A DNA stretch of 64,000 nt from Streptomyces sp. NBC_00425 (GTDB lineage: Bacteria; Actinomycetota; Actinomycetes; Streptomycetales; Streptomycetaceae), in contig NZ_CP107928.1 of the NCBI RefSeq assembly GCF_036030735.1, positions 9,362,001-9,426,000 on the forward strand. Reading direction: 5' to 3'. Under the pieces are notes generated by a model. It saw only the letters and a program-made list of their open reading frames with translations. It had not been told where the DNA came from and made no database searches. How positions within the stretch are numbered: the first letter of the stretch is position 1; each line of letters begins with the position of its first letter. A program made the translations under genes and the position numbers. This document shows positions 49,099-59,077 of this stretch, piece by piece.

Positions 49099-50235
49099 AT
49101 GCGCATCCCGAAGCGCGTCGCCGTGATCGGTGCCGGCAGCATGGGCAGCCAGGCCATGTGGCGACTGGCCGCCCGCGGAGCCGAGGTCATCGGCTACGAC
49201 CGGTACGCACCGGGTCACGACCGCGGCGCGGCCGGGGGCGAGAGCCGCATCTACCGAGCCGTCCACCTCGGGGAGCCCGCGTACATTCCTCTGCTGCGGC
49301 TGGCGGACCGGATGTGGGAGCAACTGCAGGCGGAGACGGGCCGGTCGCTGCGACGCGGCAGCGGCAGCCTGGTGATGGGGGAGGCCTCCTCACCCTCCAT
49401 GAGCCTCCTCCTCTCCACCAGCACCGCCCAGGGACTGGATCACGAGGTCCTGGAGAGGGAGGAACTTGCCCGCCGCTACCCGCAGCACCGGCTCCCGGAC
49501 GGACACATCGCCGTCCTGGACCGGTTGGGCGCCGTCATCAGGCCGGAGGCGTCCATCCAGGCCGCCGCCGGCCGTGCCGAGCAGCTGGGCGCCCGACTGC
49601 ACCGCTACACCACGGTGCGCGAGCTCGTCCCCGCGGCGGGCGGCGGGGTGCGGGTCGTCACCGACCAGGGCACGGACCATGTGGACGTCGCCGTGGTGAC
49701 CGTGGGCCCCTGGATCAACACCCTGCTCCCGGACCTTCCCCAAGCCGTCGACGTCCGCCGGGTGGTCTGCTCCTGGCACCTGCCCACCCGCCACGACTGG
49801 TTCGCGGGCGGTGCTCCTCCGTTCGTGCGCGCCGTACCGCACGACTGCTTCGGAATCCCGTCGCCCGACGGCATCTCCGTCAAGCTCGGTCTCTCCTTCA
49901 AGTACCACGCGCCGGTGCCCGAGCCCGAACGGCTCGACCGTACCGTCCGCCCCGAGGAACTCGGCACCTTCCGCGAGCTCATCGATGAACTCATGCCCGA
50001 CCTGAACCCCGACCCCATCAGGATGTCGGCCTACATGGAGGGCTACACGCAGTCCGGAAACCCGCTCGTCGGTCATCTCCCCGGCGAGGACGACATCATC
50101 GTCATGGCCGGCTTCTCCGGCAGCGGCTTCAAGATCTCGCCCGCGATGGGAGAGATCGCGGCAGACCTGGCGCTGGACGGCACCACCCGGCACCCCGTCG
50201 CCTTCCTCGCTCCGGCGGGAGTCGGCGCCGCCTGA
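49099..50235 (+). CDS. FAD-dependent amine oxidase of the MSOX/SolA (N-methyltryptophan/sarcosine oxidase) family
   Basis: A 378-residue flavoprotein. ATG with GAGAGGAG upstream. The Rossmann FAD motif is VAVIGAGSMGSQAMWRLAAR, and the family motifs GESRIYRAVHLGEPAYIPLL and HLPGEDDIIVMAGFSGSGFK (the flavin-linkage neighbourhood), then ISPAMGEIAADLALDG, are present. It matches N-methyl-L-amino-acid oxidases that release formaldehyde or an aldehyde from a secondary amine; the covalent-flavin cysteine seen in sarcosine oxidase is not obvious at the expected FSGSG place. First gene of the PucR-divergent unit. Confidence 0.85.
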   Translation: MRIPKRVAVIGAGSMGSQAMWRLAARGAEVIGYDRYAPGHDRGAAGGESRIYRAVHLGEPAYIPLLRLADRMWEQLQAETGRSLRRGSGSLVMGEASSPSMSLLLSTSTAQGLDHEVLEREELARRYPQHRLPDGHIAVLDRLGAVIRPEASIQAAAGRAEQLGARLHRYTTVRELVPAAGGGVRVVTDQGTDHVDVAVVTVGPWINTLLPDLPQAVDVRRVVCSWHLPTRHDWFAGGAPPFVRAVPHDCFGIPSPDGISVKLGLSFKYHAPVPEPERLDRTVRPEELGTFRELIDELMPDLNPDPIRMSAYMEGYTQSGNPLVGHLPGEDDIIVMAGFSGSGFKISPAMGEIAADLALDGTTRHPVAFLAPAGVGAA

Positions 50236-50350
50236 TCCCCGGCGATCGTCCACGGCAGCGCCCTGCGCTCCGACCGATCTGTCGTGCGCATGTCAAAAAG
50301 TCCTGCCGGCCATGACCGGTTACCGACGCACAAGAGACTGGAGTACTTCC

Positions 50351-51031
50351 ATGCCCATCCCCTCGTTCCAGTTCCGCCCGAAGTACGTGTCGTTCGACTG
50401 TTACGGCACGTTGATCGAGTGGCCGATGACCCCCATCACCCGTGAACTCGTCGGTGACCAGATCCCGGCCGAGCACTGGGACCGGTTCGTCAAGGAGTTC
50501 CGCGGCTACCGCTACGACTCGATCCTCGACGCGTTCCGTCCCTACGAGCAGACGCTGCAGGACGCCTTCGAGGCGGTCTGCCGCAAGTGGGGCGTCAAGG
50601 CCGCCCCGGACGCCGGCAAGCGGTTGGCCGACGGCGTGCGCAGCTGGGGCCCGCACGCGGATGTGCCGGAACCGCTGAAGAAGATGGGCGAGCACTACAA
50701 GCTGGTGATCCTCTCCAACGCCGAGGACTCCTTCCTCGCGGAGAGCGTGCCCCGGCTCGGCGCGGACTTCCACGCGGTCTTCACCGCGGAGCAGGCCGGC
50801 TACTACAAGCCCCGCTACGCGGCGTTCGAGTACATGCTCGACCAGCTCGACGCCTCCCCCGAGGACTTCGTGCACGTCTCCTCGCACACCCGCTACGACC
50901 TGATGCCGATGCACGACTTGGGTTTCCGCAACCTCGTCCTCCTGGACCGCGGCTACGACCCGGTCACCCACGGCTACGACTACGTGACCGTCAAGTCCCT
51001 CGACGAGCTCAACCAGATGCTGGGCATCTGA
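50351..51031 (+). CDS. HAD hydrolase, type II haloacid-dehalogenase subfamily
   Basis: A 226-residue hydrolase with the nucleophile Asp16 in SFDCYGTLIEWPM, motif II LVILSNAED, the lysine of YYKPRYAAFEYML, and the closing VSSHTRYDLMPMHDLGFRNL. This matches (S)-2-haloacid dehalogenase-like proteins, many of which act on other substrates. Its place among amine oxidases and an amino-acid importer argues against a real dehalogenase role. A GGAG precedes the ATG by 8 nt. Same strand as its neighbours with 115 bp and 120 bp gaps. Confidence 0.85.
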   Translation: MPIPSFQFRPKYVSFDCYGTLIEWPMTPITRELVGDQIPAEHWDRFVKEFRGYRYDSILDAFRPYEQTLQDAFEAVCRKWGVKAAPDAGKRLADGVRSWGPHADVPEPLKKMGEHYKLVILSNAEDSFLAESVPRLGADFHAVFTAEQAGYYKPRYAAFEYMLDQLDASPEDFVHVSSHTRYDLMPMHDLGFRNLVLLDRGYDPVTHGYDYVTVKSLDELNQMLGI

Positions 51032-51079
51032 CGCGCTACGACGACGTCCCACCCCCCGCCCGATCCACGCATCGTCCCC

Positions 51080-51128
51080 CGCATCACAGGCTCCCCGTAT
51101 CCCTCGCATCACAGGCTCCCCGTATCCC
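51080..51128. repeat. 24-bp direct repeat
   Basis: Two identical 24-nt copies (51080-51103 and 51105-51128), starting CGCATCACAGG and ending CGTATCCC, with one base between, directly before the ribosome site of the importer gene. A partial related sequence (CGCATC) precedes. Either a recent duplication or a leader control element. Confidence 0.85.
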
Positions 51129-51151
51129 CGCGTTCCTCAGGAGGCACCGCC

Positions 51152-52171
51152 ATGGAAATCAACCGGACAGGCCGCAGAACCGTATGTCGCACCTCAGGCG
51201 CTGTGGCTGCCGCCATGCATGTCAACAGGCAGTTGAGCATCCCGATCGTCACGACCGCCCTGGCCCTCGCGCTCGCCGCGTGCGGGGCGGGCGCCGCCGG
51301 GCAGAACGTGGGGGCGAAGAGCACGGCACAGGGCGGAGGATCCGGCCCGTCCGCCGAGCACACCGACGACATCTCGGTCGGTGTGAAGCCCGACCAGAAC
51401 GCGGTGAAGCTGCTGCCCGCGGCGGTGAAGGCCAAGGGCACGCTCTCGGTGGCCATGGACCTGTCGTACCCGCCCACCACGTTCATGGCGTCGGACAACA
51501 AGACCCCGATCGGATTCAACCCGGACGTGGCCCGGCTGGTCGCCGCCGAACTCGGCCTGAAGCTCCAGATCAACAACGTCAAGTTCGACACCATCATCAC
51601 CGGCCTGCAGGCCAACCGGTACGACTTCACCGTCTCCACCATGGGCGCCACGACGGACCGGCTGAAGGCGCTCGACATGGTCGACTACTTCAAGGCCGGG
51701 ACCGGAGTGTCCGTCCCCTACGGCAACCCGCAGAAACTGGGCACCCACACGCTGTGCGGGCACCACGTCGGTGTCACCTCCGGCAGCACCCAGGAGCTGC
51801 AGTGGCTGCCCCAGCTGTCCGAACAGGACTGTACGAGCAAGGGCAAGCCGGCCATCAAGGCCGTGACCCTGCCCAGCGTGAACGACGCACTCACCCAGCT
51901 GGTCTCCAAGCGGATCGACGCCGTGATGTACGACTTCATCGCGCTCGAGTGGGCGGCCGCGCAGCAGCCCAAGACGTTCGACGTCCTCAAGCCCCTGGTG
52001 ACCACCAAGCCCGTGACCGTCGCCCTGAAGAAGGACTCCCCGCTGACCCCCGCGGTGAAGGCCGCCCTCCAGTCGATCATCGACAGCCCCAAGTACGCCC
52101 AGGCGCTGGGCCGCTGGGGACTCCAGGACCTAGGGATCAAGACCGCGGCCGCGGCCGTCCCGCAGGACTGA
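51152..52171 (+). CDS. Polar amino-acid ABC importer, substrate-binding lipoprotein (SBP_bac_3)
   Basis: A 339-residue lipoprotein. The ATG at 51152 has a strong AGGAGG 7 nt upstream, giving a long 43-residue signal with lipobox LALAAC (Cys44); an inner ATG at 51215 would give a normal 22-residue signal but lacks a ribosome site. The mature protein has the family-3 pattern: GTLSVAMDLSYPPTTFMASD, IGFNPDVARLVAAELGLKLQ, IITGLQANRYDFTVSTMG, and LVSKRIDAVMYDFIALEWAA. It probably binds an amino acid or amine that the flanking oxidases degrade. Translationally close to the permease (7 nt). Confidence 0.9.
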   Translation: MEINRTGRRTVCRTSGAVAAAMHVNRQLSIPIVTTALALALAACGAGAAGQNVGAKSTAQGGGSGPSAEHTDDISVGVKPDQNAVKLLPAAVKAKGTLSVAMDLSYPPTTFMASDNKTPIGFNPDVARLVAAELGLKLQINNVKFDTIITGLQANRYDFTVSTMGATTDRLKALDMVDYFKAGTGVSVPYGNPQKLGTHTLCGHHVGVTSGSTQELQWLPQLSEQDCTSKGKPAIKAVTLPSVNDALTQLVSKRIDAVMYDFIALEWAAAQQPKTFDVLKPLVTTKPVTVALKKDSPLTPAVKAALQSIIDSPKYAQALGRWGLQDLGIKTAAAAVPQD

Positions 52172-52178
52172 GACGCCG

Positions 52179-53131
52179 ATGGACGTGATCGAGACCACGA
52201 CGACCAGGAGCGGACCGGTGCCCCAACTACGGGCCGAAGAGAAGAAGCGGATCACGCCGAAACGTCCGCGCGACTACGTCGCCTGGGCCGTGGCCATCGC
52301 GATCGTCGCCGGTCTGGTGTGGACCGCGGTGACGAACGAGAACTACCGCTGGCCCGTGGTGTTCAGCTACTTCACCACGCAGACCATCCTCGACGGCCTG
52401 CTGGTCACGCTGCTCCTGACCGCGGCGAGCATGGGTCTGGGCACGCTGCTGGGGCTGGTGCTGGCGGTGATGCGCATGTCGCGCCAGCGGCCCGTCTCCG
52501 GGCTGGCCCAGCTCTACATCGCCTTCTTCCGCGGCACCCCGGTGCTCGTGCAGCTGGTCTTCTGGTTCAACATCGCGGCGCTGTACCCGAATCTCTCGAT
52601 AGGCATCCCGTTCACCGACGTCTCCACGCCGGTGAACGTGAACGCGATCATGACGCCGATGACCGCGGCCATCGTGGGGCTGACGCTCAACCAGGCCGCC
52701 TACATGTCCGAGATCATCCGCGGCGGGTTCGCGTCGGTCAGCCGCGGACAGCACGAGGCCGCGGAGTCCCTGGGCATGTCGGGGTTCACCAAGCTCCGCC
52801 ACGTGATCATCCCGCAGACCATGCCGGCGATCATCCCGGCCACCGGCAACCAGGTGATCGGCATGCTCAAGGAGACCTCGCTGGTGAGCGTGCTCGGCGT
52901 CGCCGACCTGCTGCAGAGCGCCCAGGCGATCTACGCCCGCAACTACCAGACGATCCCGCTGCTGATCGTGGCCAGCCTCTGGTACCTGATCATGACGCTG
53001 GTGCTGAGCGTGCCGCAGTCCATGATCGAGCGCCGCTTCTCCCGCTCCACCCGGGCACGGCTGACCCCGGCCGCCACCGCGGCCGAGACCGGGGCCGGTC
53101 AGCCCGTTCCCACCACGAGGGAGTCCCTGCT

Positions 53132-53135
<4 letters not shown>
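52179..53135 (+). CDS. Polar amino-acid ABC importer, permease (HisM/GlnP type)
   Basis: A 318-residue membrane protein. A cytoplasmic tail of about 35 residues precedes the spans; the family-typical [20 protein letters not shown] lies at about 76-95, [17 protein letters not shown] near 115, and the EAA coupling loop reads [20 protein letters not shown]. The stop overlaps the GTG start of the ATPase gene (53132). One permease gene suggests a homodimer. Confidence 0.9.
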
Positions 53136-53899
<764 letters not shown>

Positions 53900-54106
53900 A
53901 AGCGGCCCGCACTCGCGGAAGCGGCTCCGGCAGCGGGTCTGGTGAAGACGGCGGCTGACTTTGCTTCCGCACCCTGCCGGTCCCGGTCCTCAACGCCCTT
54001 CAGTTCGACTCCGATCCGACCGTCACAGCGCTGTCAGCGTCGTCGGCCGGGCCCTTGGTGGTGCCCGGCCGCCCCTCACTACGAGATCCCCCGCAGAGGA
54101 CCCGAG

Positions 54107-55387
54107 ATGAAGACGATTCCCTACTGGATAGACACCGCCGGGTCGTTTCCCGACCGATCCGGCAAGCCGCTGACCGAGGACACCGACCTGGTGGTCATCG
54201 GCGCCGGCCTGACGGGTCTTTCCACCGCCCTGCACTCCGCCCGCAAGGGCGCCCGCGTCACCCTCGTCGAGAAGGGCCAGATCGGCTCCGGCGCCTCCGC
54301 CCGCAACGGTGGCATGGCCAACCTGGGCTTCACCATCGGCGTGGGCCAGGCCGTCCGCCGGTACGGACTCGAACGGGCCCGCGAGATCTACAACTCCTAC
54401 GGCGAGGCCGTGGACACCGTCGAGCGGCTCGTGAGCGAGGAGTCCATCGACTGCCAGTTCCGCCGCGTCGGACGTCTGGGCGTCGCGTCCCGCCCTGCCC
54501 ACTTCGAGAGCAAGAAGGCTCAACAGCGCGACCTGGCCAAGTACTTCGGCCACGAGACCACTCTGATCGGCAAGGCCGAGCTGCGTTCCGAGATCGGCTC
54601 CGACGCCTACCACGGCGGCCTCCTCGACCCGTTCAGCGCCGCCCTGCACGTCGGCCGCTTCGTGCGGGGTATGGCCGAGGCGTGCGAGCGCGCCGGTGTG
54701 GAGATCCACGAGCGCAACGCTGCCATCGGCGTACGGCGTACCGCCGCCGGACGGTTCGAGGTCGATACCGAGCGCGGTGTGATCCGTGCCGGGCAGGTCA
54801 TGACGGCCACCGACGCCTACACCGACAAGAACTTCCCGTGGCTGCGCCGCCAGCAGGTCTGCGTGGGCAGCTTCATCATCGTCACCGAGCCGCTCGGCGA
54901 GGAACTCGCCCGGGACATCATCCCCAAGGCACGCCTCATCGTCGACTCCAACAAGGTCTGCCACTACTTCCGGCTCACCCCGGACAACCGGCTCCTGTTC
55001 GGCGGCCGCGCCCGCTTCGCACCGTCCGACCCCACCTCGGACAAGAAGAGCGGGGCCGTCCTGTTCCGCGAGATGTGCGGGATCTTCCCCCAGCTCTCCC
55101 GGACCAGGATCGAGTACGTGTGGGGCGGCTCCGTCGGCTTCGCCATGGACCGCATCGTGCACGCCGGGCAGACCGAGGACGGCGTCTACTACTCCATGGG
55201 ATACGCCGGCCACGGCGTGCAGATGGCCACCCACATGGGGCAGGTCATGGCCGAGGTGATGGACGGCCACCCCGAGGTCAGCCCCGTCCGCGACATCGCC
55301 CCGCCCCGTATCCCCCTCTACAACGGCACCGCCTGGTTCCTGCCCTTCGCGGGCGCCTATTACAAGACGCTCGACCGCATTCGCTGA
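54107..55387 (+). CDS. FAD-dependent amine oxidase, OrdL/PuuB (gamma-glutamylputrescine oxidase)-like
   Basis: A 426-residue flavoenzyme of the DAO family. ATG with AGAGGA 8 nt upstream. N-terminal YWIDTAGSFPD is the usual opening of the OrdL/PuuB group; the FAD motif is DLVVIGAGLTGLSTALHSAR, followed by GQIGSGASARNGGMANLGF, and late RLTPDNRLLFGGRARF, YVWGGSVGFAMDRIVH and YYSMGYAGHGVQMATHMGQ. Such enzymes oxidise a primary or secondary amine to an aldehyde with H2O2. The aldehyde would be taken by the dehydrogenase encoded 41 bp downstream. Confidence 0.88.
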   Translation: MKTIPYWIDTAGSFPDRSGKPLTEDTDLVVIGAGLTGLSTALHSARKGARVTLVEKGQIGSGASARNGGMANLGFTIGVGQAVRRYGLERAREIYNSYGEAVDTVERLVSEESIDCQFRRVGRLGVASRPAHFESKKAQQRDLAKYFGHETTLIGKAELRSEIGSDAYHGGLLDPFSAALHVGRFVRGMAEACERAGVEIHERNAAIGVRRTAAGRFEVDTERGVIRAGQVMTATDAYTDKNFPWLRRQQVCVGSFIIVTEPLGEELARDIIPKARLIVDSNKVCHYFRLTPDNRLLFGGRARFAPSDPTSDKKSGAVLFREMCGIFPQLSRTRIEYVWGGSVGFAMDRIVHAGQTEDGVYYSMGYAGHGVQMATHMGQVMAEVMDGHPEVSPVRDIAPPRIPLYNGTAWFLPFAGAYYKTLDRIR

Positions 55388-55428
55388 CCGGTCGGCAGCC
55401 TCTCTACACCTACAAGGAGACACCCACG

Positions 55429-56880
55429 ATGACTGTCGTCCGTGATGTTCCCAAGCAGCTGTTCATCGGCGGCGATTGGCAGGACGCCGAGTCCGGCCGG
55501 ATCCTGTCCGTCGACAACCCCGCCACAGGCGAGGAACTGTGCCGGGTCGCCGACGCCTCACCCCGCGACGGCAGCCGTGCCCTCGAGGCCGCGGTCGCCG
55601 CGCAGGCCGCCTGGGCCGCCACCCCGCCGCGCGTGCGCAGCGAGATCCTGCGCCGCGCCTACGACATCATCGTCGCGCGCACCGAGGACCTCGCGCTGCT
55701 GATGACCTTGGAGATGGGCAAACCCCTGGCCGAGGCGCGTGCCGAGGTCGCCTACGGCGCGGAGTTCTTCCGCTGGTTCTCCGAGGAAGCCGTCCGTATC
55801 GACGGCGGCATGATGACTGCTCCCGACGGCAGGAACCGTCTGCTGGTCACCCGTCAGCCCGTCGGACCCTGTCTGCTCATCACCCCCTGGAACTTTCCCC
55901 TGGCCATGGGCACCCGCAAGATCGGCCCCGCCATCGCCGCCGGCTGCACCATCGTCCTCAAACCCGCCCCCCAGACCCCCCTGACCAGCCTCGCCCTGGC
56001 TCAGATCCTCACCGAAGCGGGTCTGCCGGCCGGTGTGCTGAACGTCGTCACCACCTCCGACGCCGCCGGCGTCGTCGAACCCCTGCTGCGCGGCGGGCAG
56101 ATCCGCAAGCTGTCGTTCACCGGCTCCACCCAGGTCGGCCGGATCCTGCTGGCCCAGTGCGCCGACACTGTCATCCGCACCTCCATGGAACTGGGCGGCA
56201 ACGCCCCGCTCGTCGTCTTCGACGACGCGGATCTCGACGTGGCCGTCGAGGGCACCATGGTCGCCAAGATGCGCAACATGGGCGAGTCCTGCTGCGCGGC
56301 CAACCGCATCTTCGTCCATTCCTCCGTGGCCGAGGAGTTCGCCTCCCGCCTCGCCTCCCGCATGGCCGCCCTCACCGTCGGGCCCGGCACCGAACCCGGC
56401 ACCGATGTCGGCCCCCTCATCGACGTCGTCGGCCGCAGCAAGGCACACGACCTGGTGCGGGACGCCGTCAAGCGCGGTGCCACCGTCCTGACCGGCGGTG
56501 AACTCCCGGAAGGGCCTGGCTGTTTCTACCCGCCGACCGTCCTCACCGGTATCGCCCCGGACTCCGCGATCATCGACTCCGAGATCTTCGGCCCGGTGGC
56601 CGCGATCCGCACCTTCGACACCGAGGACGAGGCGGTCGCCGCCGCCAACGACACCGAGTTCGGCCTGGCCGCCTACCTGTTCACCCAGAATCTCGACCGT
56701 GCCCTGCGGGTCGCCGAACGTCTCGAAAGCGGCATGATCGGCATCAACACCGGACTGGTCTCCAACCCCGCCGCGCCTTTCGGCGGCGTCAAACAGTCCG
56801 GACTGGGTCGTGAAGGCGGCCGCGTCGGCATCGACGAGTTCCTGGAGTACAAGTACCTGGCCGTCCCCGTCGGAGCCTGA
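55429..56880 (+). CDS. gabD: Succinate-semialdehyde dehydrogenase-like aldehyde dehydrogenase
   Basis: A 483-residue NAD(P) aldehyde dehydrogenase with the GabD layout. Catalytic Glu254 in SMELGGNAPLVVF and Cys288 in MGESCCAANRIFV, exactly the positions used in E. coli GabD; PWNFPLAMGTRKIGPAIAAG and FTGSTQVGRILL are intact. AAGGAG lies 9 nt before the ATG. It likely oxidises succinate semialdehyde or a similar omega-aldehyde made by the oxidase upstream. The symbol reflects family membership, not proven substrate. Confidence 0.88.
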   Translation: MTVVRDVPKQLFIGGDWQDAESGRILSVDNPATGEELCRVADASPRDGSRALEAAVAAQAAWAATPPRVRSEILRRAYDIIVARTEDLALLMTLEMGKPLAEARAEVAYGAEFFRWFSEEAVRIDGGMMTAPDGRNRLLVTRQPVGPCLLITPWNFPLAMGTRKIGPAIAAGCTIVLKPAPQTPLTSLALAQILTEAGLPAGVLNVVTTSDAAGVVEPLLRGGQIRKLSFTGSTQVGRILLAQCADTVIRTSMELGGNAPLVVFDDADLDVAVEGTMVAKMRNMGESCCAANRIFVHSSVAEEFASRLASRMAALTVGPGTEPGTDVGPLIDVVGRSKAHDLVRDAVKRGATVLTGGELPEGPGCFYPPTVLTGIAPDSAIIDSEIFGPVAAIRTFDTEDEAVAAANDTEFGLAAYLFTQNLDRALRVAERLESGMIGINTGLVSNPAAPFGGVKQSGLGREGGRVGIDEFLEYKYLAVPVGA

Positions 56881-56881
56881 C

Positions 56882-57865
56882 ATGCGTGAGCGACTCGTCG
56901 TCCTGTACCGGGGAAACCGGCCCCCCGCCACGGCGCACATCGAAAGCCTCGCCGACACCGTCTACGCCACCGAGGAGGAACTGCCCTACCTCCTCCCCGG
57001 CGCCGACGTCCTCCTGGCCTGGGTGAACATCACCCCGGCCATCCGGGAGGCATGGCCCGATGATCCGCACAAGGCGCCCCGCTGGGTGCACGCGTCCTCC
57101 GCGGGAGTGGACTCCTTCCTGTTCCCCGCCCTGGTGGACGATCCGCACGTTGTCCTGACCAACGCCCGCGGGGTCTACGAGCAGCCGACCGCCGAGTACG
57201 TCCTGGGCCTGATCCTCGCCCTCGCCAAGGACTTCCCCGGCACATGGGAGCACCAGCGGCGCCGCGAGTGGCGCCCACGCCCCAGTGACGACATCACCGG
57301 ACGCACCGTGCTGGTCTGGGGGACGGGGCCGATCGGCCGGGCCATCGCCCGGCTGTTGCGCGCCGTCGGGATGCGGGTGAGCGGTGCCGGCCGCACGTCC
57401 CGCACGGACGATCCCGACTTCGGTACGGTCCACGGCGCCGCGACCCTGCGCTCGGCCCTGACAGAAGCGGACTACGTCGTCCTGGCCGCTCCTCTTACGC
57501 AGGGCACCCGAGGAATGGTCGACGCCCCCGTGCTGGCGGCCATGAAGCCGGGGGCACGGCTGATCAACGTAGGCCGGGGCGGACTCGTCGACGAGGAGGC
57601 GCTGGTCGACCACCTCGCCGCCGGACGGCTCGCCGGAGCGGCCCTGGACGTGTTCGCCCGGGAGCCGCTGCCGGCCGAATCACCTCTGTGGAACATGCCC
57701 GGGGTGATGATCTCCCCGCACACGGCGGGTGAGACCACCAGCGAGCGGGAGGCTCTCATCGAGGTGTTCCTCGACAACTTCGCACGCCACCTCGAGGGCC
57801 GGCCACTGCGCAACGTGGTGGACACGCGGCGCGGATACGTGGTCGACGACACGCACCGCGCCTGA
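56882..57865 (+). CDS. D-2-hydroxyacid dehydrogenase
   Basis: A 327-residue NAD-dependent enzyme beginning one base after the upstream stop codon. The nucleotide motif is VLVWGTGPIGRAIARLL (about 140-156); the catalytic Arg lies in INVGRGGLVDEEAL, Glu in LDVFAREPLP and His in ISPHTAGETT. PRWVHASSAGVDSFL is typical of the GhrA/D-isomer subgroup. It may reduce or oxidise a 2-keto acid formed in the pathway. Last gene of the unit before the long terminator. Confidence 0.88.
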   Translation: MRERLVVLYRGNRPPATAHIESLADTVYATEEELPYLLPGADVLLAWVNITPAIREAWPDDPHKAPRWVHASSAGVDSFLFPALVDDPHVVLTNARGVYEQPTAEYVLGLILALAKDFPGTWEHQRRREWRPRPSDDITGRTVLVWGTGPIGRAIARLLRAVGMRVSGAGRTSRTDDPDFGTVHGAATLRSALTEADYVVLAAPLTQGTRGMVDAPVLAAMKPGARLINVGRGGLVDEEALVDHLAAGRLAGAALDVFAREPLPAESPLWNMPGVMISPHTAGETTSEREALIEVFLDNFARHLEGRPLRNVVDTRRGYVVDDTHRA

Positions 57866-57867
57866 AG

Positions 57868-57932
57868 GTGCGCAGCGTGTGGCCCCGGCCGGTAACTCCT
57901 ACCGGCCGGGGCCACACGCTGCGCACTTTTTT
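57868..57932. terminator. Perfect 27-bp hairpin with T-run
   Basis: Arms 57868-57894 and 57900-57926 are exact reverse complements around a 5-nt loop, followed by six T on the plus strand, starting 3 nt after the hydroxyacid dehydrogenase stop. A textbook intrinsic terminator; it also lies behind the convergent cupin gene. Confidence 0.97.
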
Positions 57933-57960
57933 CGCCGCGCCCTGCATCGCCGATCTGGGT

Positions 57961-58314
57961 CTACGAAACGGTCAGGTAGATCTTGCGCACGGTTTCGACG
58001 GTCTTCCAGACCCCGACGAAGCCCGGCTTCATGACAAAGCTGTCCCCTGCTTTGTAGATCACCGGCTGGCCGCCTTCCGGCGTGATTTCGATGACGCCGG
58101 AAAGGATGTGGCAGAACTCGAAGAGCTCGCCCTTGATCGAGCGAGTCTCACCGGGCGTGGCTTCCCAGACGCCCGTCTTGATCGTCTCCCCACGGGCGGC
58201 GTCCTGAGCCCAGGTCTTGTAGGCAGGGTTGCCGGAAATCAGACGTTCCGGCAGCGGGCCGGACTCCTGGGGCGCGGAGGAGGGGGCGGGATCGATGGTC
58301 TTCAGGAGAGACAT
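57961..58314 (-). CDS. Cupin domain protein (DUF861 type)
   Basis: A 117-residue single-domain cupin: GVWEATPGETRSIKGELFEF (motif 1), CHILSGVIEITPEGGQPV, and AGDSFVMKPGFVGVWKTVET (motif 2). ATG with GAAGGA upstream. Such DUF861 cupins (relatives of ureidoglycine aminohydrolase) often accompany OrdL/GabD amine-degradation genes, which fits the neighbours although this gene is convergent. The metal-binding histidines of motif 1 are partly replaced, so catalysis is uncertain; a sensor or binding role is possible. Confidence 0.85.
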   Translation of the reverse strand: MSLLKTIDPAPSSAPQESGPLPERLISGNPAYKTWAQDAARGETIKTGVWEATPGETRSIKGELFEFCHILSGVIEITPEGGQPVIYKAGDSFVMKPGFVGVWKTVETVRKIYLTVS

Positions 58315-58909
58315 GCTTTTCCTTCAGTGGATGTGACAACGACGAGAACCGGGAGCGGGCGCACCAGGCGTCACAGGCCGGGCATGATGCTGGAACCGGC
58401 CTTCGCCGGCGGCGTGGAGCGTGCGACGGCACCGGTCCATCGAGTCTCTCCGACGCGCCGCACAGAGCCCACGCGTGAACTGTCCGCTGCGGGCACCATG
58501 TTCGGACGTTGTGTCAGGCGGACGTCCGACCTCCACGAGCGCGTCGGTCGCCCCGGGCGGCGAAGTAACCGCGGACCCCCTCGAACGACACGCGCTTCCA
58601 GCGGCACGGACGTCCAAGACCCGATCCCGATGTGCCTTGTAGGGCGGCCCCATAAGGCGGTCCCACCGCCGTTCCGTCAGTCGGGGGCCGTTCCGTCAAC
58701 CGGGCTGGACCACTCCGAGGCGGCGGACCGTTGGACTTGGTCCCTGATCGTCGCTCACACCCGACTCGCCGCGCCTGTGGTGTTGTTCCAGCCCCATTGT
58801 CCGCCGGGCGATTTGTTGGATCCCAGGGAACGATGGGACAGCGGCACCACGAGCGACCAGCCGTCGACACACCGCGCGGAGCATCCGAACCGCGTCGGAA
58901 GGACACGCC
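58315..58909. other. Decayed intergenic region with a transposase trace
   Basis: Nearly 600 bp without an intact gene. Several open frames run through on both strands but none has consistent codon bias. The right part encodes a short transposase-like segment, listed separately; the left part holds the cupin promoter and otherwise nothing I recognise. Confidence 0.5.
58700..58790 (+). mobile_element. Probable remnant of a DDE transposase C-terminus
   Basis: The plus frame here reads LDHSEAADRWTWSLIVAHTR, close to the EAADRWTWLVIAAYTQLRLAR signature I remember from the C-terminus of a streptomycete DDE transposase family. The match lasts only about 25 residues and no terminal repeats are seen, so this is a fossil of an insertion sequence at most. 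Confidence 0.4.
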
Positions 58910-59077
58910 ATGACCGCCACCGCTCCCAAGGCTCCGACGGCACCGGGGGTGCGGGCCTGGCTGGAGTGTCGCCTCTCGACCATCACGTGTCCGCAGCCGA
59001 CCGCCGTTCTTGCCGAGTTCGAGGGAAGGATGGGATGTGCCGCCGCGACCCCTCTCGAGGAAGGCACCGCCCCTTGA
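58910..59077 (+). CDS. Possible small coupled ORF before the MmcQ gene
   Basis: A 55-codon frame with a good GGAAGGA site 7 nt before its ATG. Its TGA overlaps the TTG start of the next gene (TTGA), so it could act as a leader that delivers ribosomes to that weak start. The sequence (TATAPKAPTAPGVRAWLE at the N-terminus) is not recognised. It may be a truncated gene used only for coupling. Confidence 0.4.
   Translation: MTATAPKAPTAPGVRAWLECRLSTITCPQPTAVLAEFEGRMGCAAATPLEEGTAP

Noticed and set aside
50351..51031. Calling the HAD protein a haloacid dehalogenase outright
   Set aside because: Family signature alone does not fix the substrate and the neighbourhood argues for another one.
57868..58699. 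First part of a long plus frame running to 59469
   Set aside because: It is antisense to the cupin gene and non-coding until the transposase-like segment; only the last part, from TTG at 59074, is the MmcQ gene.
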